This document shows positions 34,603-42,707 of a stretch of 42,711 bases of DNA, one piece after another. The notes under the pieces are model-generated. The model worked only from the letters and a program-made list of their open reading frames with translations. It was not told the origin of the DNA and made no database searches. The DNA lies in assembly GCA_025057575.1 (NCBI GenBank), contig JANXBO010000022.1:1-42711 (forward strand), written 5' to 3'. Origin of the DNA: Candidatus Caldisaccharidevorator malaysiensis (GTDB lineage: Bacteria; Armatimonadota; Fervidibacteria; Fervidibacterales; Fervidibacteraceae). Each line of letters starts with the position of its first letter. The first letter of the stretch is position 1. The position numbers and the translations under genes were made by a program.

Positions 34603-34719
34603 ATGAAGGTGCGAGCGTCTGTCCGGAAAATGTGCGCAAAGTGCAAAATCGTTCGGCGACGGGGTATTCTGTATGTGATCTGCGAAAAGCCAAAGCATAA
34701 GCAGCGGCAGGGAACGTGA
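34603..34719 (+). CDS. rpmJ: 50S ribosomal protein L36
   Basis: 38 residues, too short for most ORF lists, found by reading between infA and rps[23 protein letters not shown] then [13 protein letters not shown]: Cys11, Cys14, Cys27 and His32 are the zinc ligands of the C+ form. AAGGAGAGATAAACG precedes the ATG. Confidence 0.97.
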   Translation: MKVRASVRKMCAKCKIVRRRGILYVICEKPKHKQRQGT

Positions 34720-34728
34720 GGTGATCCT

Positions 34729-35118
34729 ATGGCCAGGATAGCAGGCGTTGACATTCCCGATGAGAAAAGACTTTTTATCGGTCTCACCTACATCTTTGGG
34801 ATTGGTCGCACCTTGGCGACTAAAGTTTGTGAAGCCGTTGGGATAGACCCAAACAGGAAGTTGAAGGAGCTGAGCGACGAAGAACTGAGCCGGCTTCGCG
34901 ATCACATTGAAAGAAACTATAAGGTGGAGGGAGATCTGAGGCGGGAACTTTCGGAGAACATCAAGAGATTAATTGACATCCGATGCTACCGAGGGCTCAG
35001 GCACCTGGCAGGTCTTCCTGTGAGGGGGCAGAGGACCCGATCCAACGCCCGAACGAGAAAAGGTCCCCGAAAAACTGTGGGAACCAAGAAAGGGAAGAGG
35101 AGCAAGAAGAAAGGATAA
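34729..35118 (+). CDS. rpsM: 30S ribosomal protein S13
   Basis: 129 residues. [60 protein letters not shown] and [20 protein letters not shown] are diagnostic. Contacts the P-site tRNA through its tail. GTGAGGTGATCCT precedes the ATG. Confidence 0.97.
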   Translation: MARIAGVDIPDEKRLFIGLTYIFGIGRTLATKVCEAVGIDPNRKLKELSDEELSRLRDHIERNYKVEGDLRRELSENIKRLIDIRCYRGLRHLAGLPVRGQRTRSNARTRKGPRKTVGTKKGKRSKKKG

Positions 35119-35160
35119 AGGTGCTGGACCAGAGGCGGTGGGAAAAAGGAGTGACCGTTA

Positions 35161-35562
35161 GTGGCTCAAAAAAAGGCAGCGAAGAAAGGACCAAGGCGTC
35201 GGAGGGAAAGAAGGGTCGTGACCCACGGGGTGGCGCACATTCACGCCACTTACAACAACACCATCATCACGATCACCGACCCGCAGGGCAACACCCTGAC
35301 TTATGCCAGCGGTGGGACCGTTGGTCTTAAAGGGACCAAAAAAGGGACCCCGTTCGCTGCCCAGTTAGCGGCTCAGGCGGCTGGGAGAAGAGCAATGGAT
35401 ATGGGAATGCGCCACATAGACATTGTCGTCAAAGGAGCCGGTGTCGGTCGGGACACGGCGGTGAGAGCCCTCCAGGCGGTCGGCTTGGAGATCGGCTCCA
35501 TCCGTGACATCACCCCCACCCCTCACAATGGCTGCCGACCCAGCCGCAGGCGACGAACCTAA
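35161..35562 (+). CDS. rpsK: 30S ribosomal protein S11
   Basis: 133 residues with GTG start after [67 protein letters not shown] and [16 protein letters not shown] complete the family signature. Platform protein near the E-site mRNA. Confidence 0.97.
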   Translation: MAQKKAAKKGPRRRRERRVVTHGVAHIHATYNNTIITITDPQGNTLTYASGGTVGLKGTKKGTPFAAQLAAQAAGRRAMDMGMRHIDIVVKGAGVGRDTAVRALQAVGLEIGSIRDITPTPHNGCRPSRRRRT

Positions 35563-35577
35563 AAGGGAGGAAGAAAA

Positions 35578-36201
35578 GTGGGTCGTTATATCGGTCCTGT
35601 TTGCAGGCTCTGTAGAAGAGAAGGCGTCAAGTTGTTTTTGAAAGGTGAAAAATGCGTCACCGCGTGCGTTTTGGAGAAGAGGCGCAAGCCCCCGGGACAA
35701 CACGGAGAACTCAGACGAAAGGTGACGGAATTCGGAAAGCGTTTGCGAGAAAAGCAAAAGATCCGAAGAGTCTATAATGTTCGGGAGCAGCAGTTCGCCC
35801 GCTATTTTGAAATGGCTAGCAAGATGCCGGGCAACACCGGTGAAAACTTTCTCCAGATTTTGGAGAGACGATTGGACAATGTGATTTACCGGTTGGGTTT
35901 TGCGCTCTCTCGCAATCATGCTCGGCAGTTAGTCGCTCACGGTCACATCTTAGTGAACGGGCGGAGGGTGGATATTCCGTCCTATCTGACCGAAGTTGGT
36001 GACGAGATTAGGCTAACAGAGTCCGCCAGAACGATTGCGGACGTCCAAAAAGCCCTTGAAGTGCGGGGTGAATGGACCGTTCCCCGATGGCTCCAGCGCT
36101 CTCTCCCCGAAATGAAAGGAACCGTCCAGAGCCTGCCCACTCGCGATCAGATTGATCTGCCTTTTGATGAGAGCCTCGTGGTGGAATTCTACTCACGATA
36201 A
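35578..36201 (+). CDS. rpsD: 30S ribosomal protein S4, zinc type
   Basis: 207 residues with GTG start after GGGAGGA. Cys9, Cys12, Cys26 and Cys30 form the zinc site of the C+ form. The S4 RNA-binding domain is RLDNVIYRLGFALSRNHARQ, LVAHGHILVNGRRVDIPSYL. Nucleates 30S assembly and can repress alpha-type operons; GTGG-rich leader structure was not evident. Ends LPFDESLVVEFYSR. Confidence 0.97.
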   Translation: MGRYIGPVCRLCRREGVKLFLKGEKCVTACVLEKRRKPPGQHGELRRKVTEFGKRLREKQKIRRVYNVREQQFARYFEMASKMPGNTGENFLQILERRLDNVIYRLGFALSRNHARQLVAHGHILVNGRRVDIPSYLTEVGDEIRLTESARTIADVQKALEVRGEWTVPRWLQRSLPEMKGTVQSLPTRDQIDLPFDESLVVEFYSR

Positions 36202-36240
36202 AGAGCCCTTGTGCTAACAGGATAAAGGGGGATTGTGACG

Positions 36241-37221
36241 GTGATCTCAGAAGAATTAATCATTCGCCCACAGATCAGAGAGTTCGTCCGAGAAAGGACT
36301 TATGGAAAATATGAAGTCGGTCCTTTGGAGCCAGGGATGGGGACCACGGTCGGCAATGCCCTTCGGAGAACGCTTCTGAACGACATCTTGGGGGCTGCCA
36401 TCACAGAAGTGAGAATTCAAGGGGTGCCCCACGAATACACGACGATTCCCGGTGTCCGGGAAGATGTGGTGGAAATTTTGCTGAATTTAAAGGAGATCGC
36501 CATCCGCCCCGCCCCCGAAGCGGATCCCAACGAAACCTACCAAGGGACGGTTTCCGTCAGAGGGGAGGGGGAAGTAACGGCGGAGAACATCGTTCTGCCC
36601 CCAGGTTTTGAAGTTGCCAACCCTGCCGCTCCTATTGCCACTCTCACGGAAGCGGACGCCCAATTGGATATGCAATTGACAATTCGGATTGGCAAAGGTT
36701 ATCTCCCTGTTGAACGCATTTCTCGGAGTCAGTTGCCCTTGGGGACGATCCCCGTTGACGCCGTTTTCAGCCCTGTCAAAAAGGTCGCCTATACCGTTGA
36801 GCAGATGCGGGTCGGGGTGCGCAGTGACTATGACCGCCTTGTGCTGGAGGTTTGGACCAACGGTGGTGCCGATCCGGACCAAGTCATTGTAGAGGCAGCC
36901 CAGATTCTGATGGAGCATTTTCGGCTGTTCCTTCCCCTCAGTTTGGCGCGCCCCTTTGTCCTTCAAGTTTTGGGGCTGGAAGAGGGTTCGGTCCCTCTTC
37001 CCATTTCCAGCCAAAGCGTCCAATCGTTGGGTCTCAAGCAACGGACCGCTAACATCCTCCGGCGAGCGGGCATCCGGACCATCGGAGACCTCATCAGTTA
37101 CAGCCGCGAGGAGTTAGCGTCTCGGGTGGCGAATTTGGGAGAACAGTCTCTTTTAGAGATAGAGCAGCGATTGGCGGAATTAGGTCTAAAACTGAGCACG
37201 GAGTGGTCCGAGCAGCAATGA
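36241..37221 (+). CDS. rpoA: RNA polymerase alpha subunit
   Basis: About 326 residues; GTG 36241 is spaced 8 bases from AAAGGGGGA, while GTG 36235 is too close to it. The assembly domain has FVRERTYGKYEVGPLEPGMG, TTVGNALRRTLLNDILGAAI and VPHEYTTIPGVREDVVEILL. The C-terminal DNA-contacting domain reads LGLKQRTANILRRAGIRTIG, DLISYSREELASRVANLGEQ, SLLEIEQRLAELGLKL: the UP-element Arg (R265 in E. coli) and Asn268 are kept, but the Lys298 position is Gln. Stop overlaps rplQ. Confidence 0.96.
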   Translation: MISEELIIRPQIREFVRERTYGKYEVGPLEPGMGTTVGNALRRTLLNDILGAAITEVRIQGVPHEYTTIPGVREDVVEILLNLKEIAIRPAPEADPNETYQGTVSVRGEGEVTAENIVLPPGFEVANPAAPIATLTEADAQLDMQLTIRIGKGYLPVERISRSQLPLGTIPVDAVFSPVKKVAYTVEQMRVGVRSDYDRLVLEVWTNGGADPDQVIVEAAQILMEHFRLFLPLSLARPFVLQVLGLEEGSVPLPISSQSVQSLGLKQRTANILRRAGIRTIGDLISYSREELASRVANLGEQSLLEIEQRLAELGLKLSTEWSEQQ

Positions 37222-37583
37222 GGCATAAAAAAGGCTATAAGGCTCTGGAGCGACACCCGTCCCATAGACAGGCTCTTTTGCGCAATTTAGTTTGTTCTTT
37301 GATCCTGCACGGGAAGATAGAGACGACCCTGACCCGCGCCCGGGCGGCGCAGCGAATCGCCGAAAAGATGATCAGTCAGGCGCGGGAAGATACCCTGGCA
37401 GCCCGAAGACAGGTCGCCCGGCAGATCCCCAATCCGTTGAGGCGTTCGGTCATTACCAAACTGTTTAAAGAAATTGGACCCAAATTCAAGGATCGTCCCG
37501 GCGGATACACCCGAGTGATTAAGGGGGCGGTCCGAAGAGGAGACGGCACTCAGGAAGCCGTTTTGATGCTGGTTGAGGGATGA
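37218..37583 (+). CDS. rplQ: 50S ribosomal protein L17
   Basis: 121 residues from ATG 37218, overlapping the rpoA stop (ATGA); the upstream GTG 37203 would add five residues absent from the family. MRHKKGYKALERHPSHRQAL, LRNLVCSLILHGKIETTLTR and ARAAQRIAEKMISQAR are diagnostic, with GGYTRVIKGAVRRGDGTQEA near the end. Confidence 0.96.
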   Translation: MRHKKGYKALERHPSHRQALLRNLVCSLILHGKIETTLTRARAAQRIAEKMISQAREDTLAARRQVARQIPNPLRRSVITKLFKEIGPKFKDRPGGYTRVIKGAVRRGDGTQEAVLMLVEG

Positions 37584-38419
37584 GGCAAATCGCCCTCATC
37601 GTTGCTTATGATGGAACCGATTTTCACGGCTGGCAACGGCAACCCAGTTTGCGAACGGTGCAGGGAGAATTGGAAAAGGTTCTTTCTCACGTCCTTAACC
37701 ACCCCGTTTCTCTTCGGGCAGCCGGCAGGACTGATGCCGGTGTCCACGCAGAAGGACAGGTGGCCGCAACGATGACTGATAGCCCCCTACCAGCCGACCA
37801 ATTGCCCAGAGCCGTTGGTCCCCTGCTGCCTCAGGACATTTTGGTGAAAGAAGCCTTTGAAGTGCCCCTTTCCTTTCATCCCCGCCGAGATGCCAGAAGC
37901 CGAGTCTACTGCTACCTTGTAGACATCAGCCCACAACAATCGGTCGTTAGTCACCGGTTTGCTGCCTATTGTCCGAATCCGTTGAATTTAGACCGAATGG
38001 AGCACGCTACCCACTTACTGACGGGTTATCACGATTTTCGTGGCTTTATGGGGCAGGGGTCCCGCGTCGGGACCACTTTCCGAAAAGTTTATCAAATTCA
38101 ATTGTTCCAAAAAGGTCGTTTCTTAGGAATTACTTTGGAAGCCGACTCTTTTTTGCACCAGATGGCTCGGCGAATTGCAACCGCTCTCCTTCGCGTAGGC
38201 TCTCAATCTTTAGAGCCCGAGACTCTTTATCAGGCGCTGAAAACAGGAGACACGAGAGTCGGAGAACCTCCCGCACCGGCTAAGGGACTTTGGCTTCAGG
38301 AAGTTCGGTATCACAACCCTGGTGCTCCCCTTTTACCGCTCCCCTTTCTGCAGGGGATGGACGAACCGGTTTCATCGGTTAATTCGTTGACCATCAAGGA
38401 AGGAGATCAAAATGAGTAG
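37580..38419 (+). CDS. truA: tRNA pseudouridine(38-40) synthase TruA
   Basis: 279 residues, overlapping rplQ (ATGA). Isomerises uridines 38-40 in the anticodon arm. YDGTDFHGWQRQPSLRTVQG, the catalytic loop AAGRTDAGVHAEGQVA with Asp52, LTGYHDFRGFMGQGS and FLHQMARRIATALLRVG are the conserved blocks. Standard companion of rplQ/rplM in many phyla. Ends 8 bases inside rplM. Confidence 0.96.
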   Translation: MRQIALIVAYDGTDFHGWQRQPSLRTVQGELEKVLSHVLNHPVSLRAAGRTDAGVHAEGQVAATMTDSPLPADQLPRAVGPLLPQDILVKEAFEVPLSFHPRRDARSRVYCYLVDISPQQSVVSHRFAAYCPNPLNLDRMEHATHLLTGYHDFRGFMGQGSRVGTTFRKVYQIQLFQKGRFLGITLEADSFLHQMARRIATALLRVGSQSLEPETLYQALKTGDTRVGEPPAPAKGLWLQEVRYHNPGAPLLPLPFLQGMDEPVSSVNSLTIKEGDQNE

Positions 38420-38882
38420 CAAAACACCCTGGCTGAAGGAAACGGAAGTAGAAAGAAAATGGTGGGTGGTGGACGCTACGGGGCAAATTCTTGGTCGGTT
38501 AACTTCGGAAATTGCCCGCATTTTGATGGGCAAGCACAAGCCTCAGTGGCAACCCAATTTGGACATCGGCGATTTCGTCATTGTTGTCAATGCCGACAAG
38601 GTTGTGCTGACCGGCAAAAAACTGGACCAGAAGTTCCACTACCGACACTCTGGGCATCTGGGTAACTTAAAAGCCTATTCCTATCGTTGGATGCTCCAGA
38701 ACCAGCCGGAGCGGCTGTTTCAACTCAGTGTGTCCAAAATGCTACCAAAGAATCGCTTGCGGGACGATTTCCTTAAACGATTGAAGGTCTATCGGGGACC
38801 TCATCATCCTCATCAGGCGCAAAAGCCTCAGGTCTTGGTCCTGACAAGAACCCGAGTGCCCAAGGAGGAGAGCCGGTCATAA
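38412..38882 (+). CDS. rplM: 50S ribosomal protein L13
   Basis: 156 residues. KWWVVDATGQILGRLTSEIA, RILMGKHKPQWQPNLDIGDF, VNADKVVLTGKKLDQKFHYR, SVSKMLPKNRLRDDFLKRLK and VYRGPHHPHQAQKPQVL are diagnostic. AAGGAAGGAGAT precedes the ATG, which lies inside the end of truA. Overlaps the next start by one base (TAATG). Confidence 0.97.
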   Translation: MSSKTPWLKETEVERKWWVVDATGQILGRLTSEIARILMGKHKPQWQPNLDIGDFVIVVNADKVVLTGKKLDQKFHYRHSGHLGNLKAYSYRWMLQNQPERLFQLSVSKMLPKNRLRDDFLKRLKVYRGPHHPHQAQKPQVLVLTRTRVPKEESRS

Positions 38883-39664
38883 TGGAAGAGTCAAGAGAAA
38901 GAGAACAGGAAATTCCGGAAACCGTTGTTGGGGACGAAGAGAGAGGGGGCACACAGGAATCCCTCCCAGTAGCGTCCGAACCATCCGCCGAAACCCTTTC
39001 ACAGACTGGTGCCGCGAAAGTGGGAGCCGATGAGTTAGTAGGAGGTTTAACAGAAGAGAAGAAAACGAGCGTATCGGAAGCGGCGGGGGTTGCTGCAGAA
39101 ACCGTATCGGAAACGACTGCCGCTGCGCCGGCGGAGGCAGTATCACCTTCAGAGAAGGCTTTGTCAGAAACGACGACTCCGACTGTTGTTGAGGGACCGG
39201 TGACCGTCGGAGGTCCAGCCTTTATTAGTGAAAAGAAAATTCGGGAAGGAAAAATGGAAGTGACGCCAAAGGGAGAAGTTCGCTATATGGCGACAGGGCG
39301 GAGAAAGGAGGCGGTCGCCCGGGTGTGGCTGATTCCGGGAGGGGCTGGCGAGATTATCGTAAACGACCGCCCGATCACAGAGTATTTGGGTAGGACGACT
39401 CTGAACGAAAGGGTAACGGAGCCACTGCGCCTGGCGAATGCTTTGGGGTCTTTTCGCGTCTGGGCAACGGCAAAAGGGGGCGGTCTGTCAGGACAGGCAG
39501 ACGCTCTTCGGCTGGGCATCGCCAGAGCCTTAGTCGTCTGGAATGAGGACCTGCGTCCCCGTTTTCACGATCTGGGTCTTTTGACAAGAGATCCCAGAGC
39601 CAAGGAGCGCAAGAAATACGGTCGCAAACGAGCCCGAAGGGGATTCCAGTTCCGAAAGCGCTAA
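38882..39664 (+). CDS. rpsI: 30S ribosomal protein S9 with ~130-residue acidic N-terminal extension
   Basis: 260 residues, twice the usual ~130. The S9 domain occupies 134-260: RYMATGRRKEAVARVWLIPG, IIVNDRPITEYLGRTTLNER, GGLSGQADALRLGIARALVV and the C-terminal P-site tail RDPRAKERKKYGRKRARRGF QFRKR. Residues 1-133 are rich in Glu, Ala, Ser and Thr, probably disordered (e.g. SETTAAAPAEAVSPSEKALS). The long form is supported by GGAGGAGAG properly spaced before ATG 38882 and by the TAATG junction with rplM; no ribosome site lies nearer the core. Last gene of the ribosomal array. Confidence 0.93.
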   Translation: MEESREREQEIPETVVGDEERGGTQESLPVASEPSAETLSQTGAAKVGADELVGGLTEEKKTSVSEAAGVAAETVSETTAAAPAEAVSPSEKALSETTTPTVVEGPVTVGGPAFISEKKIREGKMEVTPKGEVRYMATGRRKEAVARVWLIPGGAGEIIVNDRPITEYLGRTTLNERVTEPLRLANALGSFRVWATAKGGGLSGQADALRLGIARALVVWNEDLRPRFHDLGLLTRDPRAKERKKYGRKRARRGFQFRKR

Positions 39665-39674
39665 GGTGGGCTCA

Positions 39675-40880
39675 GTGGATTCTCAACGGACGCTTTGCCT
39701 CTCTCTTGCCAAAGTCGCCATCTGGTTCCTTATCGGCATTGCGTCATCTCAGTCCTTTCGCCCCTATACCGCTCGGGAAGGAGAGACTCTTAAGGAGGTT
39801 GCTCAGCGGTTTAACACCACAGTGGGGGCGTTAATAAAAGTCAACCCCTCCCTATCGGAAAGCCAAGCCTTGCGACAAGGGGAAGTCCTCTTGGTGCCGA
39901 CCGGAGGGGAGCCCAAATCGGGCCGTTCGCCAAAGGGACCGACCAAATCCAAGCCCAAAATGTCGACGTCCTCGCCGTCTGCGACCGCCTTCTGGATTTA
40001 TCGGGTTCAACCAGGGGACACCTTGCAGACTATTGCTGCCCAATTTGGCATCAGCGTTGACCTGCTGGCTTCGGCAAACGGAATAGACCCAAGAACGGTT
40101 GTCGTTCCGAGCCAAGTTTTGCAAGTGCCCGTCATTGTCGTCAGTGACAAAAAGGAATCGTTCGTCTCGCCTCAGGCGACGCTGAGCCACACTCAAACAC
40201 CCACACCAACGCAAAAAATCAGTTATCAGACCAGGCAGCGCCCCCCGATTTTGCCGGCTCCCAACCCATTTGGTCAGATCGGCATCGTTTCGGCATCCAG
40301 TGCAACCATCTACTCCAGACCATCCTTTCGTTCCCGAATCTGGAGCCGATGTGCCCGAGGGACCCGGGTCATCATCACCGATCAGCAAGGCAACTGGTGG
40401 GGAATTTTGATGGTCAATGGGGCGACGGGATGGGTGCCAAAGTGGTCCGTTCAAACCCAAGGGCAGGAAGTCTCTTGGTCGGAGATCTTATCAGCATTTG
40501 GTGCGGTAGACTCTGGTCATCTTCGCCAAGTGGTCTCCGATGCGCTCCGGTATCTGGGTATCCCTTACCGGTATGGAGGTCATTCCCCGACGACGGGGAT
40601 GGACTGCTCCGCCTTTGTTCGGACCGTCTTTGCGGCTCGGGGAATTTACCTGCCCCGCACCTCAAGGGAGCAGGTCCGGTATGGTCAACCCGTCGCTTTG
40701 TCCGATCTCAAGCCGGGGGATCGGCTCTACTTCGCCAACAAAAATGGAACGATTAACCACACAGGGATTTACATCGGCAACGGTCTGTTCATCCACGCTT
40801 CCGGGCGCCACGGTGCCGTGACCATTTCTTCTCTTTCAGAGTTACCATATGCCCGATCTTTGGTTGCTATCAGAAGGTAA
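39675..40880 (+). CDS. Secreted LysM/SH3/NlpC-P60 peptidoglycan endopeptidase
   Basis: 401 residues from GTG 39675 (AAGGTGGG upstream; GTG 39666 is an alternative). A signal peptide (LAKVAIWFLIGIASSQSF) is followed by two LysM repeats binding glycan: YTAREGETLKEVAQRFNTTV near 30-75 and YRVQPGDTLQTIAAQFGISV near 112-155. A bacterial SH3 domain spans ~195-255 (ATIYSRPSFRSRIWSRCARG, NWWGILMVNGATGWVPKWSV). The C-terminal NlpC/P60 domain has catalytic Cys in GMDCSAFVRTV and His in NHTGIYIGNGLFIHAS. It would cut peptide stems of the cell wall. Follows rpsI closely, so it may be cotranscribed. Confidence 0.93.
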   Translation: MDSQRTLCLSLAKVAIWFLIGIASSQSFRPYTAREGETLKEVAQRFNTTVGALIKVNPSLSESQALRQGEVLLVPTGGEPKSGRSPKGPTKSKPKMSTSSPSATAFWIYRVQPGDTLQTIAAQFGISVDLLASANGIDPRTVVVPSQVLQVPVIVVSDKKESFVSPQATLSHTQTPTPTQKISYQTRQRPPILPAPNPFGQIGIVSASSATIYSRPSFRSRIWSRCARGTRVIITDQQGNWWGILMVNGATGWVPKWSVQTQGQEVSWSEILSAFGAVDSGHLRQVVSDALRYLGIPYRYGGHSPTTGMDCSAFVRTVFAARGIYLPRTSREQVRYGQPVALSDLKPGDRLYFANKNGTINHTGIYIGNGLFIHASGRHGAVTISSLSELPYARSLVAIRR

Positions 40881-40930
40881 GGTCCCTTTCCTTACCAAGA
40901 AAGGCGGATAAACGCGGAGGGAGATCGGCT

Positions 40931-41641
40931 ATGAAAGTCACGGTCCGCATCTGGAGATCGTCAGGGGATAGCAAGGTCGGGCGATGGTCCGAATATGAGG
41001 TCGAGACGGACCCAATGGAGCGGGTCTTAGATCTGCTGCACAAAATTCGGGACGAGCAGGACGGTTCCCTTGCTTTCCGTCGGTCTTGCGGGCACGGTAT
41101 CTGCGGCTCCGATGGAATGGTCATCAATGGAAAAAACCGATTGGCCTGCAAAACTTTGGTAAAAGACCTAAAGTCCCCGATTGTCATTCAACCCCTTAAG
41201 GGATTTCCTGTCGTCAAAGATCTGGTCGTGAATATGGAAGGATTCTTTCAGCAGTACCGACGGGTAATGCCCTACTTGGTCAACGATGAGCCCCCACCCC
41301 CCAAAGAGAGACCCCAGTCCCCTCAAGAACGCCATTTGTTTGACGACACGACCAAATGCATCCTGTGCGCCTGCTGCACGACCGCCTGTCCCGTCTTCTG
41401 GGCGAATAGCCAGTTTCTGGGTCCTGCCGCTCTGGTCGCCGCCCATCGGTTTATTTTTGACAGTCGGGACCGAGCCGGGCGGGAAAGGCTGTCGCTGATT
41501 GCCCAATACGGAGGAATTTTTACCTGCCGGACGACCTTCAATTGCACTGACGGCTGTCCCAGGGGCATTCAAGTGACGAAGGCGATTTTGGAACTGCGCC
41601 AAGCGATCCTCACCGGCAACCTCCCCCAGAAACCCTCTTGA
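40931..41641 (+). CDS. sdhB: Succinate dehydrogenase/fumarate reductase iron-sulfur subunit
   Basis: 236 residues. Carries electrons between the flavoprotein and quinone sites. [2Fe-2S] ligands Cys53, Cys58, Asp61, Cys73 (RRSCGHGICGSDG, RLACKT; Asp at the third position as in E. coli SdhB). [4Fe-4S] CILCACCTTACP (Cys143, 146, 149, 153). [3Fe-4S] region Cys199, Cys205, Cys209 (CRTTFNCTDGCPRGIQVTKA). No flavoprotein or membrane-anchor gene lies beside it: the neighbours are the NlpC/P60 gene upstream and a tRNA downstream. Fumarate reductase use cannot be excluded. GCGGAGGGAGATC precedes the ATG. Confidence 0.93.
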   Translation: MKVTVRIWRSSGDSKVGRWSEYEVETDPMERVLDLLHKIRDEQDGSLAFRRSCGHGICGSDGMVINGKNRLACKTLVKDLKSPIVIQPLKGFPVVKDLVVNMEGFFQQYRRVMPYLVNDEPPPPKERPQSPQERHLFDDTTKCILCACCTTACPVFWANSQFLGPAALVAAHRFIFDSRDRAGRERLSLIAQYGGIFTCRTTFNCTDGCPRGIQVTKAILELRQAILTGNLPQKPS

Positions 41642-41643
41642 AG

Positions 41644-41672
41644 TCGTCAGCGGCTAAAAGTTGTCTTACAAT
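41644..41672 (+). promoter_or_regulatory. Possible promoter for tRNA-Lys
   Basis: TACAAT at 41667-41672 is preceded after 17 bases by TCGTCA (41644-41649), a weak -35. The tRNA begins 26 bases after the -10. Sits just after the sdhB stop. Confidence 0.35.
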
Positions 41673-41697
41673 TAAACTAACCTCTCTCTGGCAGACC

Positions 41698-41771
41698 GGG
41701 CCGGTAGCTCAGTCCGGCAGAGCAGGGGACTCTTAATCCCAAGGTCGGAGGTTCAAATCCTCCCCGGCCCA
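41698..41771 (+). tRNA. tRNA-Lys (anticodon CTT)
   Basis: 74 bases fold as a complete cloverleaf. The acceptor is GGGCCGG/CCGGCCC with discriminator A, the D stem GCTC/GAGC, and the anticodon loop CTCTTAA with anticodon CTT. The T arm is GGAGG TTCAAAT CCTCC. The 3' CCA is not encoded (the next bases are CTG), so it is added by the nucleotidyltransferase. The outer anticodon-stem pair is mismatched (G-A), the rest pair well. Reads AAG codons. Confidence 0.95.
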
Positions 41772-41817
41772 CTGCCGGCACCGGCACCATTGACGGAGAC
41801 GTTACCGAGCCGTTTGG

Positions 41818-41844
41818 GTCCGGCACTGAACCGGGCTTTTCTTT
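41818..41844 (+). terminator. Probable rho-independent terminator after tRNA-Lys
   Basis: GTCCGG (41818-41823) pairs with CCGGGC (41831-41836) across a 7-base loop, followed by TTTTCTTT. The stem can extend by two G-T pairs. It lies just before the stop of the converging minus-strand protease gene. Confidence 0.5.
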
Positions 41845-41852
41845 GGTGAAGG

Positions 41853-42707
41853 TCAGCGCGCTGGTGTGGGTCGTGTCCGTGGCGGTTGCTCTTCCGCTCG
41901 GTAAGGGAGAGGAATGTATTGGACGGTCGGTCGGCGCGGGGTCGGTTGCGGATACAGTTCCATCAGTTCGTAAATTTCCTCTGGCAGATCGGTGGAGACG
42001 GGGAGACCCATACTTCGGGCTTCTTCGGCACTGATCGGATAATCGTGGGTCCAACGCCCGTCGGTGAGGGCAGTGGCTACTTGCTCCGCTTGATCAAGCG
42101 GCATTTTATCCGCTAAGAGTCCCAAAACCGTTGCTCTCACTTGCCGAATCGCCTTTTCAGCAATATCCGCCATGATCAAAGTCTGATCATCAATCTGGTT
42201 GATGTCCTTCTTTTTCAGGACCGAAAGGACGCTGGCGGCGGGACAGGAACCGATCTGAGGGTCTAAGGGACCCAAAACGGCATTTTCGTCCATAACGATC
42301 TCGTCAGCGCTGAGGGCGATCATTGTCCCGCCGGACATTGCGTAGTGGGGAATAAAGACCGTCACTTTGCCCGGATGTTTGTTAAGGGCTTCCGCAATCT
42401 GCTCTGCCGCCAACACCAGACCACCAGGGGTGTGGAGCACCAAGTCAATGGGCATATCGGGAGGGGTCATACGGATCGCCCGCAACACCTCTTCCGAATC
42501 GTCAATGGTGATCACCCGCATCAAGGGAAACCCAAGAAAGGACATCGTCTCCTGCCGGTGGATCATCACGATGACCCGAGACCTTCTTTTCTTTTCCAAA
42601 CGAGACATCAATCGCAGTCGCAGTTCATTGAGCATCCTCTGCTGAATCCAAGGCATCACCGCAAAGAAAAGGATCAAGAGCCAAAAGATTTGGGACACCC
42701 ACTCCAC
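41853..42707 (-). CDS. Membrane-anchored Clp-fold serine protease, SDH/SppA-like family
   Basis: 284 residues from a GTG at 42707, four bases from the window end, so a start further upstream cannot be excluded. Residues ~5-20 form a single membrane anchor (IFWLLILFFAVMPWI), then a basic stretch. The crotonase-like Clp fold has strand VIVMIHRQ, DLVLHTPGGLVLAAEQIAEA (oxyanion loop), and HYAMSGGTMIALSADEIVMD with the likely nucleophile Ser125. GPLDPQIGSCPAA follows. This is the pattern of the 'serine dehydrogenase proteinase' Pfam group related to SppA/ClpP, thought to cleave membrane or signal peptides. The Pro/Arg-rich C-terminus is probably disordered. Confidence 0.85.
   Translation of the reverse strand: MEWVSQIFWLLILFFAVMPWIQQRMLNELRLRLMSRLEKKRRSRVIVMIHRQETMSFLGFPLMRVITIDDSEEVLRAIRMTPPDMPIDLVLHTPGGLVLAAEQIAEALNKHPGKVTVFIPHYAMSGGTMIALSADEIVMDENAVLGPLDPQIGSCPAASVLSVLKKKDINQIDDQTLIMADIAEKAIRQVRATVLGLLADKMPLDQAEQVATALTDGRWTHDYPISAEEARSMGLPVSTDLPEEIYELMELYPQPTPRRPTVQYIPLPYRAEEQPPRTRPTPAR

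Noticed and set aside
41677-42054. 125-codon minus-strand frame across tRNA-Lys and the protease gene 3' end
   Set aside because: It overlaps a clear tRNA and a real gene in another frame; composition is low-complexity Pro/Thr/Ser.
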